Part shown: positions 33,412-45,559 of the stretch, piece after piece
Layout of the letters: each line of letters starts with the position of its first letter
Numbering within the stretch: position 1 is the first letter of the stretch
Origin: Mesorhabditis belari
Lineage: Eukaryota; Nematoda; Chromadorea; Rhabditida; Rhabditidae
DNA: 64,000 nucleotides
Reading direction: 5' to 3'
Assembly: GCA_958450365.1 (NCBI GenBank)
Contig: CAUEEP010000740.1
Span: 549,501-613,500 of the forward strand
Program-made: the position numbers and the translations under genes
The notes under the pieces: generated by a model
What the model was told of the DNA's origin: nothing
What the model saw: the letters and a program-made list of their open reading frames with translations, nothing else
Database searches by the model: none

Positions 33412-36400
33412 TTAGGATAACGCATTGACCGGTATGCTGATTGCATAACCGCTCGGTTTTTCCGTATTTTTCGACGATCTCTGCTCAAGTTTCTTTTCGA
33501 TTCGTCGATTCAAATTTTCAACATAAGGATGCGTGACTTCGAGGACGATTGGGAGAAGAACCAGTGCGTGAAATACTCCTGAAAAGGAGGATCGTGATTA
33601 ATCGGAGGTTTCCCTTCTTTAACTCACCAATGATTAAAACAAGGAAAATTGTTTTGAAAAACACGAGCACCATGTAGGAATTGATAAAAGCCAATACTGT
33701 CACTCCAAGAATCGTCGATAAAGATCCGTGGACAACTGGGAAATCTTTATCCACAAATCTTTTTATGTCACTCACCAGGCCATGCCAATCTCTCCATACT
33801 ATCGATCACTCGCTCTTTCGGCGTCAAATTTACCCCATTCATGAATCCTAGAAACAATGAGTTAGATTGTCTCCGAAACCTTTCCCTTTTTACAAAATCT
33901 AGAATGTTCGGTCACCAAATTCAATTCAAACTGACCGTGCGTGATATGCGCGGAGAACTCAATCGAAAAGCCGATACTCCTATAAAGTTTTTGATAAAAT
34001 TTGCAAAATTCATTCTTGACTCCAAACTCACATTATAATTGTGACCATCGAGATCGGATCCAATTTCACATACCATAAAGAAAGAAGACCGATTACACCT
34101 GAAATTTCTTTCACTCAACCATTCACATCACTTTTCCATACCAATATCGATTGTTATGATAGCGATTGTGATCCACAAAGTGCACAGGGGATTTGGGATG
34201 AAAAGTAGAGAAATAATGACCATGCAAACAATGGCCAACGAGTCATTTTGAATGGTTGATGGGAGAATGACGTTTAGCTGAAAGGGAGTCTCAGATACAG
34301 TAATTGGTCTATTTTGCACTACTTGATACTAATCAAGCCGGTACTTTATTTATTTCGGTATACTGTAGCTTTTTTACAATAGCCTTGAGTGAAACAGACG
34401 CATTTTCGACCATTCCAAGCAACAATTTAGAGAGTTTGAACATGAGATTTTCAACCTGATCAGCGATCGATCGACTCTGTTGATACGTGATGATATTCAG
34501 CTGTGGATATTCTGTGGCCACACTTCTCAACTCGCCTGTCACCTAATCTTGAATATCTATTCGATTTTTGTTTCCCCTCTCACAGCCACCAAATCCGATG
34601 GAGTCGAGAAATCGGTGACCCCGATTCGGAAACGAAAGGAGATAAGGCGAAGTTCTTCGGGATTTGAGCTGTTTGACCACACGAAATCTTGAGACCTGAG
34701 AAAAAATGGATTTCGATTAACTTTGCTTATCTGATAGCTGGTAAAATAGCCAATAGCTTCTCCCTTTTGAAAACCGACCAAAGTTTATAGAAAGCGAAGA
34801 GTTGACTCCATTCATACACTCCGATCACCCACGAATCGTGATCGTCATTCAAATATGAACCTAACTTTTTTTTCGTTTCCAAATCTCAGCCATCATTCAC
34901 CTGTCATATTTGCATATTTCTCGTATTCTCTTGTCCATACAGTTGTCCCTTTCTTGCCAATTCCTGAATTCCAGTTTCATCAAAAAAACATTTCTTTTCT
35001 CAAACCATAAGATGTTGATTCAAATTGTTGAACGATTTTCTCAATGAGATCTCGATTCTCTTGCTTTGTCATGTCTGGAGCGTTCACAATGGCGATTTCG
35101 ATCTGAATTGATCAGATCTATTCGGCCAAGACCCTGGTTTCTTAAAGTATTGTATTTTCTAATAGAAAATACGATACCCAGAGTTAACTCTATCTCTCTG
35201 TCAGCTCATTTCTCAGAGTTAACTCTATCTCTATGTCAGCTCACCTGATCTCCCCCGTGAAACAGTTGTATTTCGGTTCTTAGCGCTTCCACGAGAGGAT
35301 CCGTTTCAATCAAAAGTTTCTCGTAATCCAATCCCTGTTCCATTACGGTAATCCCATAAATGGAAATCTAAAGGAAAATATTGTTAACTGTAGAACGATC
35401 GAAAAAAAAAACCATGAGATAAACGATGAAAGCTATCGAAATGACGATTTTTGACCAAAAATTGAGCAAAATCGGGACATAGACATCTCTAAATCGGAGA
35501 AATAAATGAAATTTTTGCTGAAGTTACCGAAAGAATGTTCCCATAAAGCCGAAAGCTTTGATCGGAAGATTCGCTTGTTCTGAAGGATTACCGAGTTCTG
35601 TAGATGAAATTTTTCTTTGATTTTTTTTTTTGAGTAACATACGTTGTTGGGAAATCTTTTTGAGTTTTGCTAAGGATGATTCTTGAATGTCGGCAGCTTT
35701 CACACAAGGGATGCACGAGTTTCGCCCGTTCAATTGGGTCTTCGCCGAGAGGACTAACAAAGCGGCGAAGAATGTCACCTGGAACATATTGCTTCTCAAA
35801 ATGATTGCTCTCTCAAAGATAAGAGCTAAGAAAATTATCCTGGATATTTCGCTTAAATTTGCAAATCACCTGATAGAAGAATGTGAAGAACATACAGGCG
35901 GCCGTCATCGCGCAGAAGCCCTCGACAGCTTTGATGTCAGTGAACGTTCCTAGAACATGTTTTCAAAACTCAATGATTGCTTTCAAAGTGTAATACAAAA
36001 CAACAAGACGATTTTTGTTTTAGTTCACAGATCACGGCCGATCTATGAGTTGTTCACAGAAGATTTTATGCTTACTAGAATTTAAAGTTCAGCTCCAAAT
36101 TCTAATTCAAACGCAAGCGAATAAAGAAAAGTATGAAATGGCAAAGAAAGAAAGAATGCTGAGAAGGGATTGAAGCCGACCCTTTTGTTCGACCTTTCTG
36201 CTTTCCAGGCAGATGCTTTAACCATTGAGCTTAGAGTGTGCTCCTTGTTGACAGACAATTTGTCAGACAAATTTTCATTGACAACTTTTTTTGTCAGACA
36301 ATTGATCCGACAAACTTCCGACAACGCGTTTTCTAAAAGGTGCGCTTTTTAAGCAAAGCTATAAAGGTCGCGCGAAAAAAATTTGCAAAGCCGACCCTTT

Positions 36401-39400
36401 TGTTCGACCTTTCTGCTTTGGCAGATGCTTTAACCATTCAGCTCTTTAGTATCTTTTTTTCGGAGAAGAAATAGAAAAAGAAGAAAACTCTCAGAAAGAA
36501 AAAGAAGTTGTTAAGATATTGGCGAATTTGTAAATGTTAACCATTTTATTTTTGCACTCACCAATGGCAAACGAGAAAACATCGGTGGCCGAGGTGATAA
36601 AGATAGCCACAGCCGCTTCCGACATCGCACCAACCATTCGCTCTTTAAGCACTTTCTCCGAATTGCCTACAAAATTTAAGATTTAAAGTTTCACTTGCAA
36701 GTTTACCTGGGAACTCAATTTCAGTGTTATGCCATGCAGCGACAGCGATGAACATATCATCGACAGCGATGGCTAAATTCAGAGATAAAATTGATAAAAT
36801 TGAGCAAATACTCTCAAGTATTTGCTCAATTGACTCCAAAAATAATGTGTTTTCTAAAATACGGCACTACTAAAACTACTGTAATCCTAGGAAAGTTTAA
36901 AAAGCAAATCCCGTAGGGGATTCAATTTTCCCCACATACATAGCACAAGAAATGGGGCCATCAGTGTGATCTCGGCAAAGAACATCCCGAACCAGAGCAT
37001 GAGACCGATTCCGCTGAAATCGGTTTCAATTGAAAGTCGATTCTATTTAACACCTCATAATCGCCATTCCGGCCGTGAGCACACCACCCAAGGCGAGCAT
37101 CGGTTTCGAGCGAAGCCAATCAATTGACACTAGATGAGTTGAGGTATTTGTAGCTTTGACGAGTCTTCCTCACCTCTCCATTTCCCATTGTCACTCCCGA
37201 AATGCCATTTGACAGCATAAAATGTCTAAAAGGGGCACTGGATTTTCGATAAAGTATACTACCGTAAACGCGATGAGCACAAAAATGGTGACAGTGAAGT
37301 AGGGCTTGAGGCGATTCGCATTCGCTGTCAGACCAAGATCAAGGATGCGGGAGTGCTTGATGTGACACTAAATTTCGATTTTGTCTAATATCTAAACTAA
37401 TATTTTAAAAAAAATAATATAAAATCATATACCCTAAAGTCGCGAGTATAAGTTCTGTTTGGTTTTCGCATGCAAATTGACGGCTGTCTCCGGTAGAAGT
37501 AAATTTATTGAGGGTTATAGCAATTTTATGCTGTTATTTGTTGCTCCGGGCGTGGCTCGGCGCGTCCGCCCTGCTCCTCTCCGGTGCTCAGTCTTATGGA
37601 TCCCTCCCTGGCCTCTTCATCCGGCCAAAGTCCACGTCGACGGTCGAAAGAGATGCTTTCCAGCGTCTTCTTCAACACTATCGTCTGGATGTATCCATGC
37701 ACATAACAAATAGCAATGGTGATAGGCTGTCACCCTGTAGTATCCCGCGCTCCAAGAACAATAATAAAAGTTTATATAACAGTAAAAATGTATAAAAACC
37801 CAACAAAAAGAAATTCAAAGCAATTAAAGCGAATGTAAATTAAGGCAGAACTTATACTCGAGACTTTAGGGTATTTATATTATTTCTTACAAAAGTCTAA
37901 ATAAAAAAGAAACCTGTATCCACGAGTGATTTTGATAAGTTTTTGCGATGAATCGACTCGCTTCATCCTCCCATTTCGTCGACATTTCGTTCATTTCGGC
38001 AGTGTCAAAACGGAGGAAATAAAAGAGACGCATCGCTTTGGCTGACTGCAAAATGGGATCACTTTTTAGGTATTATGAAACGTTTAATCTGTTATTCACA
38101 GCTTTTTTTTTACTTTTAAATCTTATTAACGACGGAAAGTCACAAGGATGAGGTGACCGTAGTTGTGCCTGTAACGTAATCGTGCCTCATCTAGCATAGA
38201 TAAGACGTTGATATCCTATTAACGCCATAATACTCATAAAAGATGTCATAATACTTATTGTAAAGTTAAAATAGAGTGAATTCGAGCGGTTAAACAACAA
38301 AAAAAATGACAAGGAGGGGAGGGGAACGAAACCAAGCAAAGACTTGATGGTTTGTTCTGGAAACAAGACTCTTATTCACTACACTACACCACAAGGTTGA
38401 ACGGTGAAAGAAGCCTTAAATAGGGAAGGATTTTGTTCTTGTGATCTTCCCTTTTAAGTCCAAAATGTTAAGACTTACCTTGATTGTATCATTTGGAAAT
38501 GTCTCCACCCCGCCCACATTGAATGCAATGTATATTGGGGATCCTTCAGGATTGGCCACCGGATAGGAAACGGAAATCCCGTGAGTTGACAGCTCTTTCC
38601 TAAAAGATGCATTTATTGATGGAAACCAATGAGCAATTTTGAAAGATATTCAGTTATTAAACAGTAAATGTTACCTCCTTTTCAACATCTCGATCAACCC
38701 AGTTTGTCGATAACAATCCCCATACCAATTCAGGCAAATATCCTAAATAACTAGTCATTCGAATCTTTCCATTCCCTACCTTAAATCCGATCGTTTCATT
38801 TCCTTTTCCTTCACTTTCATTTCTTTTCTTTTTCCATTTTTCCTCCATCGGAAATTCGACTTTTCTCGCGATTTCTTCTTCGATTTCCGTGATTTTTGTC
38901 AAGTAGGGTTCTAGAAAAGAAGACTTTCTCACCAAAAATCTCAATTTTTTTTGAGAATCTCAATCTCAAACCTTCAAGGATATTTGGATATGAGTTATTT
39001 TTGAGAATTCTCCCGTGCACAACCACATACAAATATCGATTCCATTGAAATGTTCGCTCGGGCAGGAATTCGAATGATTTTATTGGCCATAACTGAAAAG
39101 AGTTTTGTTTTTCATGATCTTATCTAGCTATGAAGTTATTGTTTACTTTAATATTAACAGAAACTTGTAAACTTTTCCAAACGCTGACTCGAATTAGTTT
39201 TCTAAAGCCTGCCGAGCTACCGTAGTTACTTCCGTAGATTTCTGTCTAAGCTAGTTGGCGTTAAGGCAGTTTATGGCTTTGTTACTATATCATTCTGCTG
39301 ATTGGTTTACGGTAGACGAGTCAAATTTCAAAGCGCCTATGAAAGTCGATTCTTTGCAAAGTTTTCAAATAGGCAAAAACGCGTTTGTTTAACAATTTTA

Positions 39401-39675
39401 CTTGTGAGAAAGTCTCCTCTTCAATCCACGATGGAGCCGATATTGGAGTGTAAAGTTTCCTCGCATCCAACAATGTCAATTCCTCAATCCAATAGAAACC
39501 GCTGCCCAGAAATATCGTCAACCACAAGGGCCAGATTATGAAAAGCTAAATATTTTCTAGAAAATTCGATCTCATAAAAACAAACGATATAATGATCGAC
39601 GAGGATCCGTCGAGTGTACCATTCGAAAAAGCGTTGCAATGGTTTATCAAGAGTTTTGATTAAAAAGCATCTCAT
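33412..39675 (-). CDS. ptr: Patched-related sterol-sensing-domain transporter (PTR family)
   Basis: More than twenty exons form a chain from the ATG at 39675 (MRCFLIKTLDKPLQRFFEWY) to the TAA at 33412, roughly 850-900 residues. Order as in nematode PTR proteins: membrane segment 1 (about residues 29-50), a large extracellular domain ending near YIAFNVGGVE and SAKAMRLFYFLRFD, then a sterol-sensing domain with SIAVDDMFIAVAAW (the VDD motif), a second extracellular domain (ETDPLVEALRTEIQLFHGGD), and a C-terminal membrane block with the signature MSIGFSIEFSAHITH and VVHGSLSTILGVTVLA. Such proteins act at apical surfaces in cuticle formation and lipid or cholesterol export; the substrate here is unknown. 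An acceptor near 39697 precedes the start. Introns hold tRNA-like repeats (36170-36445) and an RT-containing element (37430-37873). Confidence 0.9.
36170..36445 (-). repeat. Two copies of a tRNA-like sequence (tRNA-derived SINE candidate)
   Basis: On the minus strand, AATGGTTAAAGCATCTGCC resembles a tRNA D-arm with box A, followed by AAAGCAGAAAGGTCGAACAA containing a decayed box B. One copy covers about 36172-36235, the second about 36386-36445 and lacks a few bases near the anticodon loop. Both share the flank AAAGGGTCGGCTT. They lie in one intron of the Patched-related gene. Confidence 0.6.
37430..37873 (-). mobile_element. Terminal-inverted-repeat element containing a reverse-transcriptase fragment
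   Basis: The ends TACCCTAAAGTCGCGAGTAT (about 37430) and its near-inverse ending about 37873 mirror each other over about 28 bp. On the minus strand, about 37745-37675 reads ERGILQGDSLSPLLFVMCMD, the reverse-transcriptase GxxQGDxLSPxLF motif of non-LTR-type RTs. Stop codons follow, so it is a fossil. The interior around 37540-37680 is GC-rich compared with its surroundings, a sign of foreign origin. It sits in an intron of the Patched-related gene, transcribed in the same direction as the fragment. Confidence 0.7.
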
Positions 39676-41242
39676 CTGGCAAATGGAAAAGGCTTTCTGG
39701 AAAGCAAGTCGAGTAGTTTCTATGATATTTCTAAAAATAGAAAGTTTTTCGATAAGATTTAGATAAAAGCCAAGGGGGATAAAGCAAGAAATGAAAGGAA
39801 TCGGATAAGAGAAGAACGAAAAGAAAGAAGAGAAGAGAAGAGGACAAAGGAGAGGGCAGGTTATCCGATTATGCAACCCATCTCCCTCCCCTCGTTGAAC
39901 TGGAAACCCTTTCATATCCCGCGATATTTCATACGTTTTTTAAGCCTTAGAGTTTGTAGATAAAACAAGCTAAAGTTAAGATAAAATACTTTGATTGTTG
40001 TCTATTGAAGAGACTACAGACAAGGTCTCAAAAGCCAGAAGCTAAGCCAGGGTTCTGGCTTGGCTTCTAGCTGAGCTGAATAGCTTTTTATCTGAAGCTA
40101 AGCCATGGTTCTGGCCTGGCTTCTAGCTGAGCTGAATAGCTTTTTATCTGAAGCTAAGCCATGGTTCTGGCCTGGCTTCTAGCTGAGCTGAATAGCTTTT
40201 TATCTGAAGCTAAGCCATGGTTCTGGCCTGGCTTCTAGCTGAGCTGAATAGCTTTTTATCTAAAGCCAAGCTAGAAGCTAGAAAATTTTCTTTTAAAACA
40301 CTATGATCAACGGACTACAGGTATTATGATAGCTAAACTGATTACAATACAAATATAACAATAATATAGTATCAATTTTGAAATCGTTACAAAAAAGCCT
40401 TTTTTTAACGATTTCAAAATTCTGCCAAAACCAGAATAAACATAATTCTTGCTAAGAAACTCAGTGAATCTCATGTTTTTACATCCAAACAGCATTCATT
40501 TTTGATCCATATGCTCTTAGAACATACATACAAGAGAAAACAAGAAAATCCTATTTTCTCGACAAATTTTTGCGCCTTGACAAGAGAAAAAAGAGAAAAC
40601 TGCCTTTTCCTTTTTCCCTTCTCATCCTCATCTTTTCCTTTTTTTCCTTCTCATCCTCATATTTTCAAAATCGTTCTCCATTTTTCTCTCATCTCAATAT
40701 AATTGCACACAAAAAAAGAAATCGATTTATTCTAAAACTAAGATTAGACATTTTGTAGAGTTTGTTGTTGTGGATAGAGTGTGTCGAGGAGTGGATGTCT
40801 CCACGAGAGTTGTCCCATTGTTGATGGACGGCGAGAAACGGAGCGGCTCGGAAGACCCGAGAATGAGGATTTCGCCGGGAAATAGGCGGTACTAAACATT
40901 GAATTGATGTAATGAAAATGCAATATAATTTATTAAACTGTTCAGAAAGTCTTCTCGTTGCTTTTCTTTTGAAAAATAACAAATTCACTAATTCACCTAT
41001 GGTTTTCTTTAAATAAAAAGTGTTTATTGTTGAATTTCTCATCTCAATTTAAAATCCATTTCTACAAACCGATTTCTTCTTTTATCTTTTTAAGCCTTTA
41101 CACTCTCAAAGATATCACTGAAATAGTCACCAAAAACATTTCAACATTTCAACTTTTCTTGAACTTTAAGTTAGGATTATTTCTATGTTTCTAATCAAAA
41201 TAGATATTGATTTAGGTTTTCCAGTGACTTTCCCTAGCTGTC
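39676..41242. other. Intergenic region with a 61-bp tandem repeat
   Basis: Upstream of the Patched-related gene (-) and downstream of the SLC1 gene (-). A pyrimidine-rich tract lies at 40590-40690. Apart from the tandem repeat at 40035-40275 and a 37-bp block at about 41051 that recurs at 41341 (around the end of the SLC1 coding region), I see no feature and no gene. Confidence 0.5.
40035..40275. repeat. Tandem repeat of about 61 bp, four copies
   Basis: Each unit contains CTAGCTGAGCTGAATAGCTT followed by TTTATCTGAAGCTAAGCCAT and GGTTCTGGCCTGGCTT. Copies are almost identical, so the expansion is recent. Similar words (TCTGGCTTGGCCTGG) occur near 19725. Confidence 0.9.
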
Positions 41243-44200
41243 TCACTTCGAGAGCTCACTCCAGGCACTTGGACGTCGACTCGGATTCTCGCTGTTCGCT
41301 GCCGATTTCAAGAGCTCTAAAATGAAAAAAAAACCCGATTAAAATCCATTTCTACAAACCGATGTCTTCTTTTATCTCAGCTTTATAGTCATGTCTTGCA
41401 TCAGCAGCTTCAAGCCTTCTCTGCAGCAAATGAGCCACCGCTCCCGACGCGAAACCATCGCCGATCACATTAACCGCCGTTCTCACTCGATCTCTAGACG
41501 AATTTTTTTTTCACAACAACAACCTTTTCTCAAACTTACAGTAACCAATCGACAGTGATGATCAACGAGACATCTTTAATCGGTAAACCGACAGTGTTAA
41601 GAATGAGCAGAATTGAGACCAAACCAGCAGGCACAGATCCCAAGCCGATCGAGGCAACCGTTGCGGTTACACTGGACTTTTTGATCTCTTTTTGATGTCT
41701 TGATAAACATAAAGACATCAAGAATCATAAAGAATAAACATTTCTAGATATAAGTTCATTATATCTAGACATGTTTATTTCTTAAACCCATCCCAACCTC
41801 ACAGTGATCACCTCGACAAAGGACAATTCGACATTGTTGAGTTGTGCGATGAAGACGACGGCCACTGCCTCGTACAAGGCATTTCCATCCTGTTCCATTT
41901 GAATAGGTGAACAATTTTGCGACTAATCCTCTCACCATATTGATTGTGCTCCCAAGTGGCAACACGAAACGAGTGATCCGTCGATCGATTCCACAATTGT
42001 CTTCAAGACATTGCATCGACATCGGCAGTGTGGCACCACTGAAAGGGAATTTTGTTCATGTTGAGAAGAGACCCTTTTATACTTCCCACAAAATTGCCGT
42101 TTTCTAAAGTGCACCTTCCACACCTGTCTAGGTTGTCACTAGGAACGTCGCGTAGTCTGTGCCATTTTATTTTCTTTCTCTCCCTCCCATTTTTGTATAC
42201 GAATTTTATTTCATTTTATTCATCTTCACTACTTTGGAAAAACGCTAACTATTATTCCACAAGCAGGTCAATCACGTTACAACCGTCAACAATCACAACA
42301 GTCACTACCACAACAATTCATTTTCCGTTCTCTACTTTCAATAACTGATAAACTGATAAAATCAACGCAACTTTGCTGGCTGAATAGCTTAAAGAGTAAA
42401 CACTCTTAAGTAAACATCTACTAGGAAATGATTTTTTTCACTCACCCGCTAGCTGTCCCAAAAGCGGTGACGATTGCTTGTAACATTCCGCTAACTATGT
42501 GAAGGGGATTCTTTCTTGTGACCTACAAATTGCATGGCTTGTAATGACAGCATAAGCTTATAAGACCAAGAAATACACGCATGGCATCACGAAAACGGTG
42601 TGTATCACAAAACCCGCCATCACACAAACCACATACATGGCCAATACCTGGAAATTCAAGGTTTAATAGGTTACGGTCGTTTTAGAAATGCATCTCAGTT
42701 AGAGAAAGTTAAAAATAGAGTGTGTTCCTCGCAAGTAATGCCTTTTTTAAAACACACGCTCCGTACTTTCAGAGAAAATTATTGTGAAAAAATTGGCGCA
42801 AAAATCACGAGCGCTGCCTTATATACGACTCCTTTTAAAGATATTCAACCGTTCAACAGATTTGGTGCCAAATTCCCTTCAAATGTAAAGATATTCAATT
42901 TACTCGACGTGTAAAGAGGATTACTCGTAGTTTACTCGACCAAAAACGCCGATTAATCGAGCAAAGATTACTCATGCAAATGGGTAATCTTTTACTCGAT
43001 TTACTCGAGTAACACACTCTACTCAGTAGCACTGTTCCTTTACGAAACAAAAAAAGATGTGACTGACTGCAGCCGTGTCACTGAGGTCATCCAATTCCAA
43101 GAGGTTCCCGCAGATTAGACACGTGATTCCCAACGGGGCAAATCTGCAATTCATTTCAAATTTGCATTGAATTTCTCGATTTTCCCATTGCCACTCACAC
43201 CATCAATGTCTCGACCCATTTCATAATCACCGCATCAAGAATCACAAAAAAATCAACAACAATTCGCGCTTTTTCTCCCAACTAAATAAATAGCAAATTT
43301 TGATGAAATATTTATGGAAACCTGTGAGATAACGATACCAAATCCCGTGCAAAAAACGATAATTCCTAAACTTTTAAAGTTTCCTTTTCATTGAATCGAT
43401 TTACCCAGAATATTCATCCCACTTGAGGTCACCAGACGTTTCCGCAACACAAACGAAGTATCCGTGGAGTTTTTCCGACGAACCGGTTTTATCATCTAGT
43501 TTATAGTTTCATTTTTAAGCTATTCAGCATTACAGGCAAACTGATTGGCTTTTAGCCAATCAGTTTGCCAGAATATCTACAATTTTTATTGTAGATATTC
43601 TACAATACAGACTAAAAGGCTAATTTCCAAACAAGGCAATGCGCATTGGGCAGAAAAACACCTTGAACCTTGAAAAATGATAATGAAATGAAAACAAACC
43701 TGATATTCAGTCTGTACTCGCTCAAACGAGGCCTGGAGAATATTTTCAGGGAACATGTTTCTAAAATCGTCTATTTAAAATCGTCTATTTTTTAAATCGT
43801 CTAAAATCGTCATTTTTCAAAAAATGCAAACCGAACAAGATCGAGAAAAGTGTCTAATGGCGAGACATCAGCATCAGTTGGAGCCTCAGGAATGAGACCG
43901 ACTTTAACAGACGGATCTCCCGGGTGAATCGTCACCACCAACATGATGCCCAGCTAGGTTTTGGGTTTTAGATTTTCACACATCATGTTTCCCAGTGTTT
44001 CTAAAGCATTTCAGCTTTCGAAAGCTACCATAGCCTTGTCTCTATTTTATCTATTTTATCTAATTATAAGCTTACGTTGTCAGATGATTTGATAGCAATC
44101 ATATTATCTTTTTAATCTTTTGTCCACTCACCATTGTGGCCAATATTGTCGTTGTTATGTAGTAAAGTACAGTGCATAGACCCATTTGCCCCGATTCTTT

Positions 44201-45244
44201 GGCATCCATTTGAGCAAGAGCTTTAAAAAGAAAGTGTTATATTCAAAATTTAACCCTGAAAAACCTGAAACAAGTGACGAGAAAATCAGTGGTAAAATCA
44301 TCATTTTCAACACCTGAAATCACAAATTTTCCATTCAAAAATGACTATCGAAAACCTGCATGAAGATTTCGCCGGGAAAATTGATTAATTGCAGTGTTTC
44401 CGGGGAGAGATTTAATGGACGAAGACCGAATCCAAGAGAGACACCTACAAATTTCGAGAACGATTCTATTTGATCGAACTCTCGATCCTCACACACGTCA
44501 GTTAAAGGTTTTAAATTCTATAACGTGCCCTTGGGAACGTACGTAACCGTTGACTAAGTAACTTTTGCACAAATAAAAGGCTATAAAACGTTTCCTATCT
44601 TATTCCGTTGGTCTTTTCTTTCATTTGAGTCTTTTTGATTCATTTTTTGCTCTTGATCAAGTGATTATTTCTTTCGCATTCCCTTTTGCAAGTGGTTCGT
44701 GTTCTCATTTATTAAGTGATTGTTTTCATTCATTTCTCAGTGAGTGTTTTATTCTTGGTTTGTTGTACGTGGTGTTGTTAACGTGGAACGTAGTGTTTTG
44801 CGTGGTGATTCAGGTGTTAAATAAAGTCTTGTTTCTTTAAAGAAGCAGACATAAACCACATTGAGACTCCACAGAAGATAAAGCACGTTACACTATATCC
44901 TCATTTAGTTCATATACTATTTATTCAGTTTTTGAACGAAAGAAAGAGCGATACGATAAGCCCGAAAAATAGCCAAATCTTTTACACTAAGAGCCTTCTA
45001 AAATCTGGAATAACTTTAACGCAGGTATTCTACCGTAAGCTGGAGTCTAAGCTCCCATTTTGTATCCAAAATTCGATAGACAAAGCGATTTCAAATTCTC
45101 TTCGTACCTACCAAGAATCACGGATATAATGGTCATCGTGAGAAGGAGATTCTCTCGACAAAAATCGATCATCAACCGAAGGAAACTCACTGAACACTTT
45201 TTGAATTTAAAGTTGTAAAGTTCATATAACAAACTTTTGGGCAT
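41243..45244 (-). CDS. glt: SLC1 (glutamate transporter family) membrane protein with atypical binding motifs
   Basis: About seventeen exons from the ATG at 45244 to the TGA at 41243 give roughly 500 residues. Start [20 protein letters not shown], then [20 protein letters not shown] and [13 protein letters not shown] match the family. The core shows [40 protein letters not shown] and [12 protein letters not shown]. Asp, Arg, Thr, Asn and Asp of the last motif are conserved, and the Arg predicts acidic substrates. Two motifs deviate: the serine-rich HP1 tip reads TASGGATLP rather than TSSSSATLP, and NMDGT is NMDGN. The last exon (41316-41243) joins in phase through a donor at 41359; reading on would stop at 41352. 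One acceptor (AAAAAG, before SSVTAT) is weak. An ATTAG acceptor 12 bases before the ATG supports the start. Introns hold an LTR candidate and other repeats. Confidence 0.88.
42715..43022. mobile_element. MITE with TAGAGTGTGTT ends in an SLC1 intron
   Basis: The left end TAGAGTGTGTTCCTCGCAAG at about 42717 mirrors AACACACTCTA ending about 43021, with partly matching inner arms (ACTCG/CGAGT). The interior repeats TTACTCG in both orientations. Non-coding, about 305 bp. Confidence 0.65.
43536..43601. repeat. Two adjacent perfect hairpins
   Basis: GGCAAACTGATTGGCT is followed at once by its inverse (43536-43570). It abuts GAATATCTACAAT/ATTGTAGATATTC with a 4-base loop (43571-43601). Both are in an SLC1 intron. 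They may be the remnant of a foldback element or a structured RNA segment; no family recognised. Confidence 0.7.
44520..44893 (+). mobile_element. Solo-LTR candidate
   Basis: About 370 bp with ends that mirror each other (TAACGTGC at 44520, GCACGTTA at about 44886-44893). It has LTR architecture in order: a TATA-like GCTATAAAACG at about 44580, a T/G-rich central part, and a polyadenylation signal AATAAA at about 44819 followed by GT/T-rich sequence. No internal retroelement coding region or second LTR is in the window. The target duplication is not clean. It lies in the first intron of the SLC1 gene, in the opposite orientation. Confidence 0.5.
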
Positions 45245-45298
45245 ATTTAGAGCTGGCTAATTTCAGAAGACTTCTTGCAAAATAGTCAACCTGAGCAT

Positions 45299-45559
45299 TC
45301 AATAGCGACAAACGGCACAATACGAGCGCCCAGGGATCAGAGCAAAAATATGCAAATCACTCGCTGAATGACGCACAAGAGCCTGAACAGGGGAGTACTC
45401 GACTTTCAGCCGCATGTTGCTTCTGGGAAACACGAAAATGTCCGGAACTAATCTTGGTTTTCCAAAATTTACAGTCATTCGCCCAAATGGAAACAATCGT
45501 TTCTCTCCGATGATTTTTTTATTGCTTTCATGCCTCTGATGCAAAAACAAAGTTGCCAT
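45299..45559 (-). CDS. Small single-exon ORF of 86 residues downstream of spt-5
   Basis: I do not recognise this protein. It is a basic ORF without membrane segment or known motif (MATLFLHQRHESNKKIIGEK at the start). Support comes from context: an ATACAG acceptor lies 11 bases before the ATG (minus strand), and AATAAA on the minus strand at about 45590 lies between the spt-5 stop (45709) and this ORF, the spacing of a nematode operon. Against it, only about 45 bases separate its stop from the acceptor of the SLC1 gene, with no polyadenylation signal between, so this could instead be an upstream exon region of that gene. Confidence 0.38.
   Translation of the reverse strand: MATLFLHQRHESNKKIIGEKRLFPFGRMTVNFGKPRLVPDIFVFPRSNMRLKVEYSPVQALVRHSASDLHIFALIPGRSYCAVCRY

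Noticed and set aside
37508..37795. 95-residue plus-strand ORF in the Patched-related intron
   Set aside because: It is antisense to the reverse-transcriptase fragment of the inverted-repeat element.
41343..41359. Stop of the SLC1 gene at 41352
   Set aside because: A donor at 41359 joins in exact phase to a 74-base last exon with its own stop; the read-through end remains possible as an isoform.
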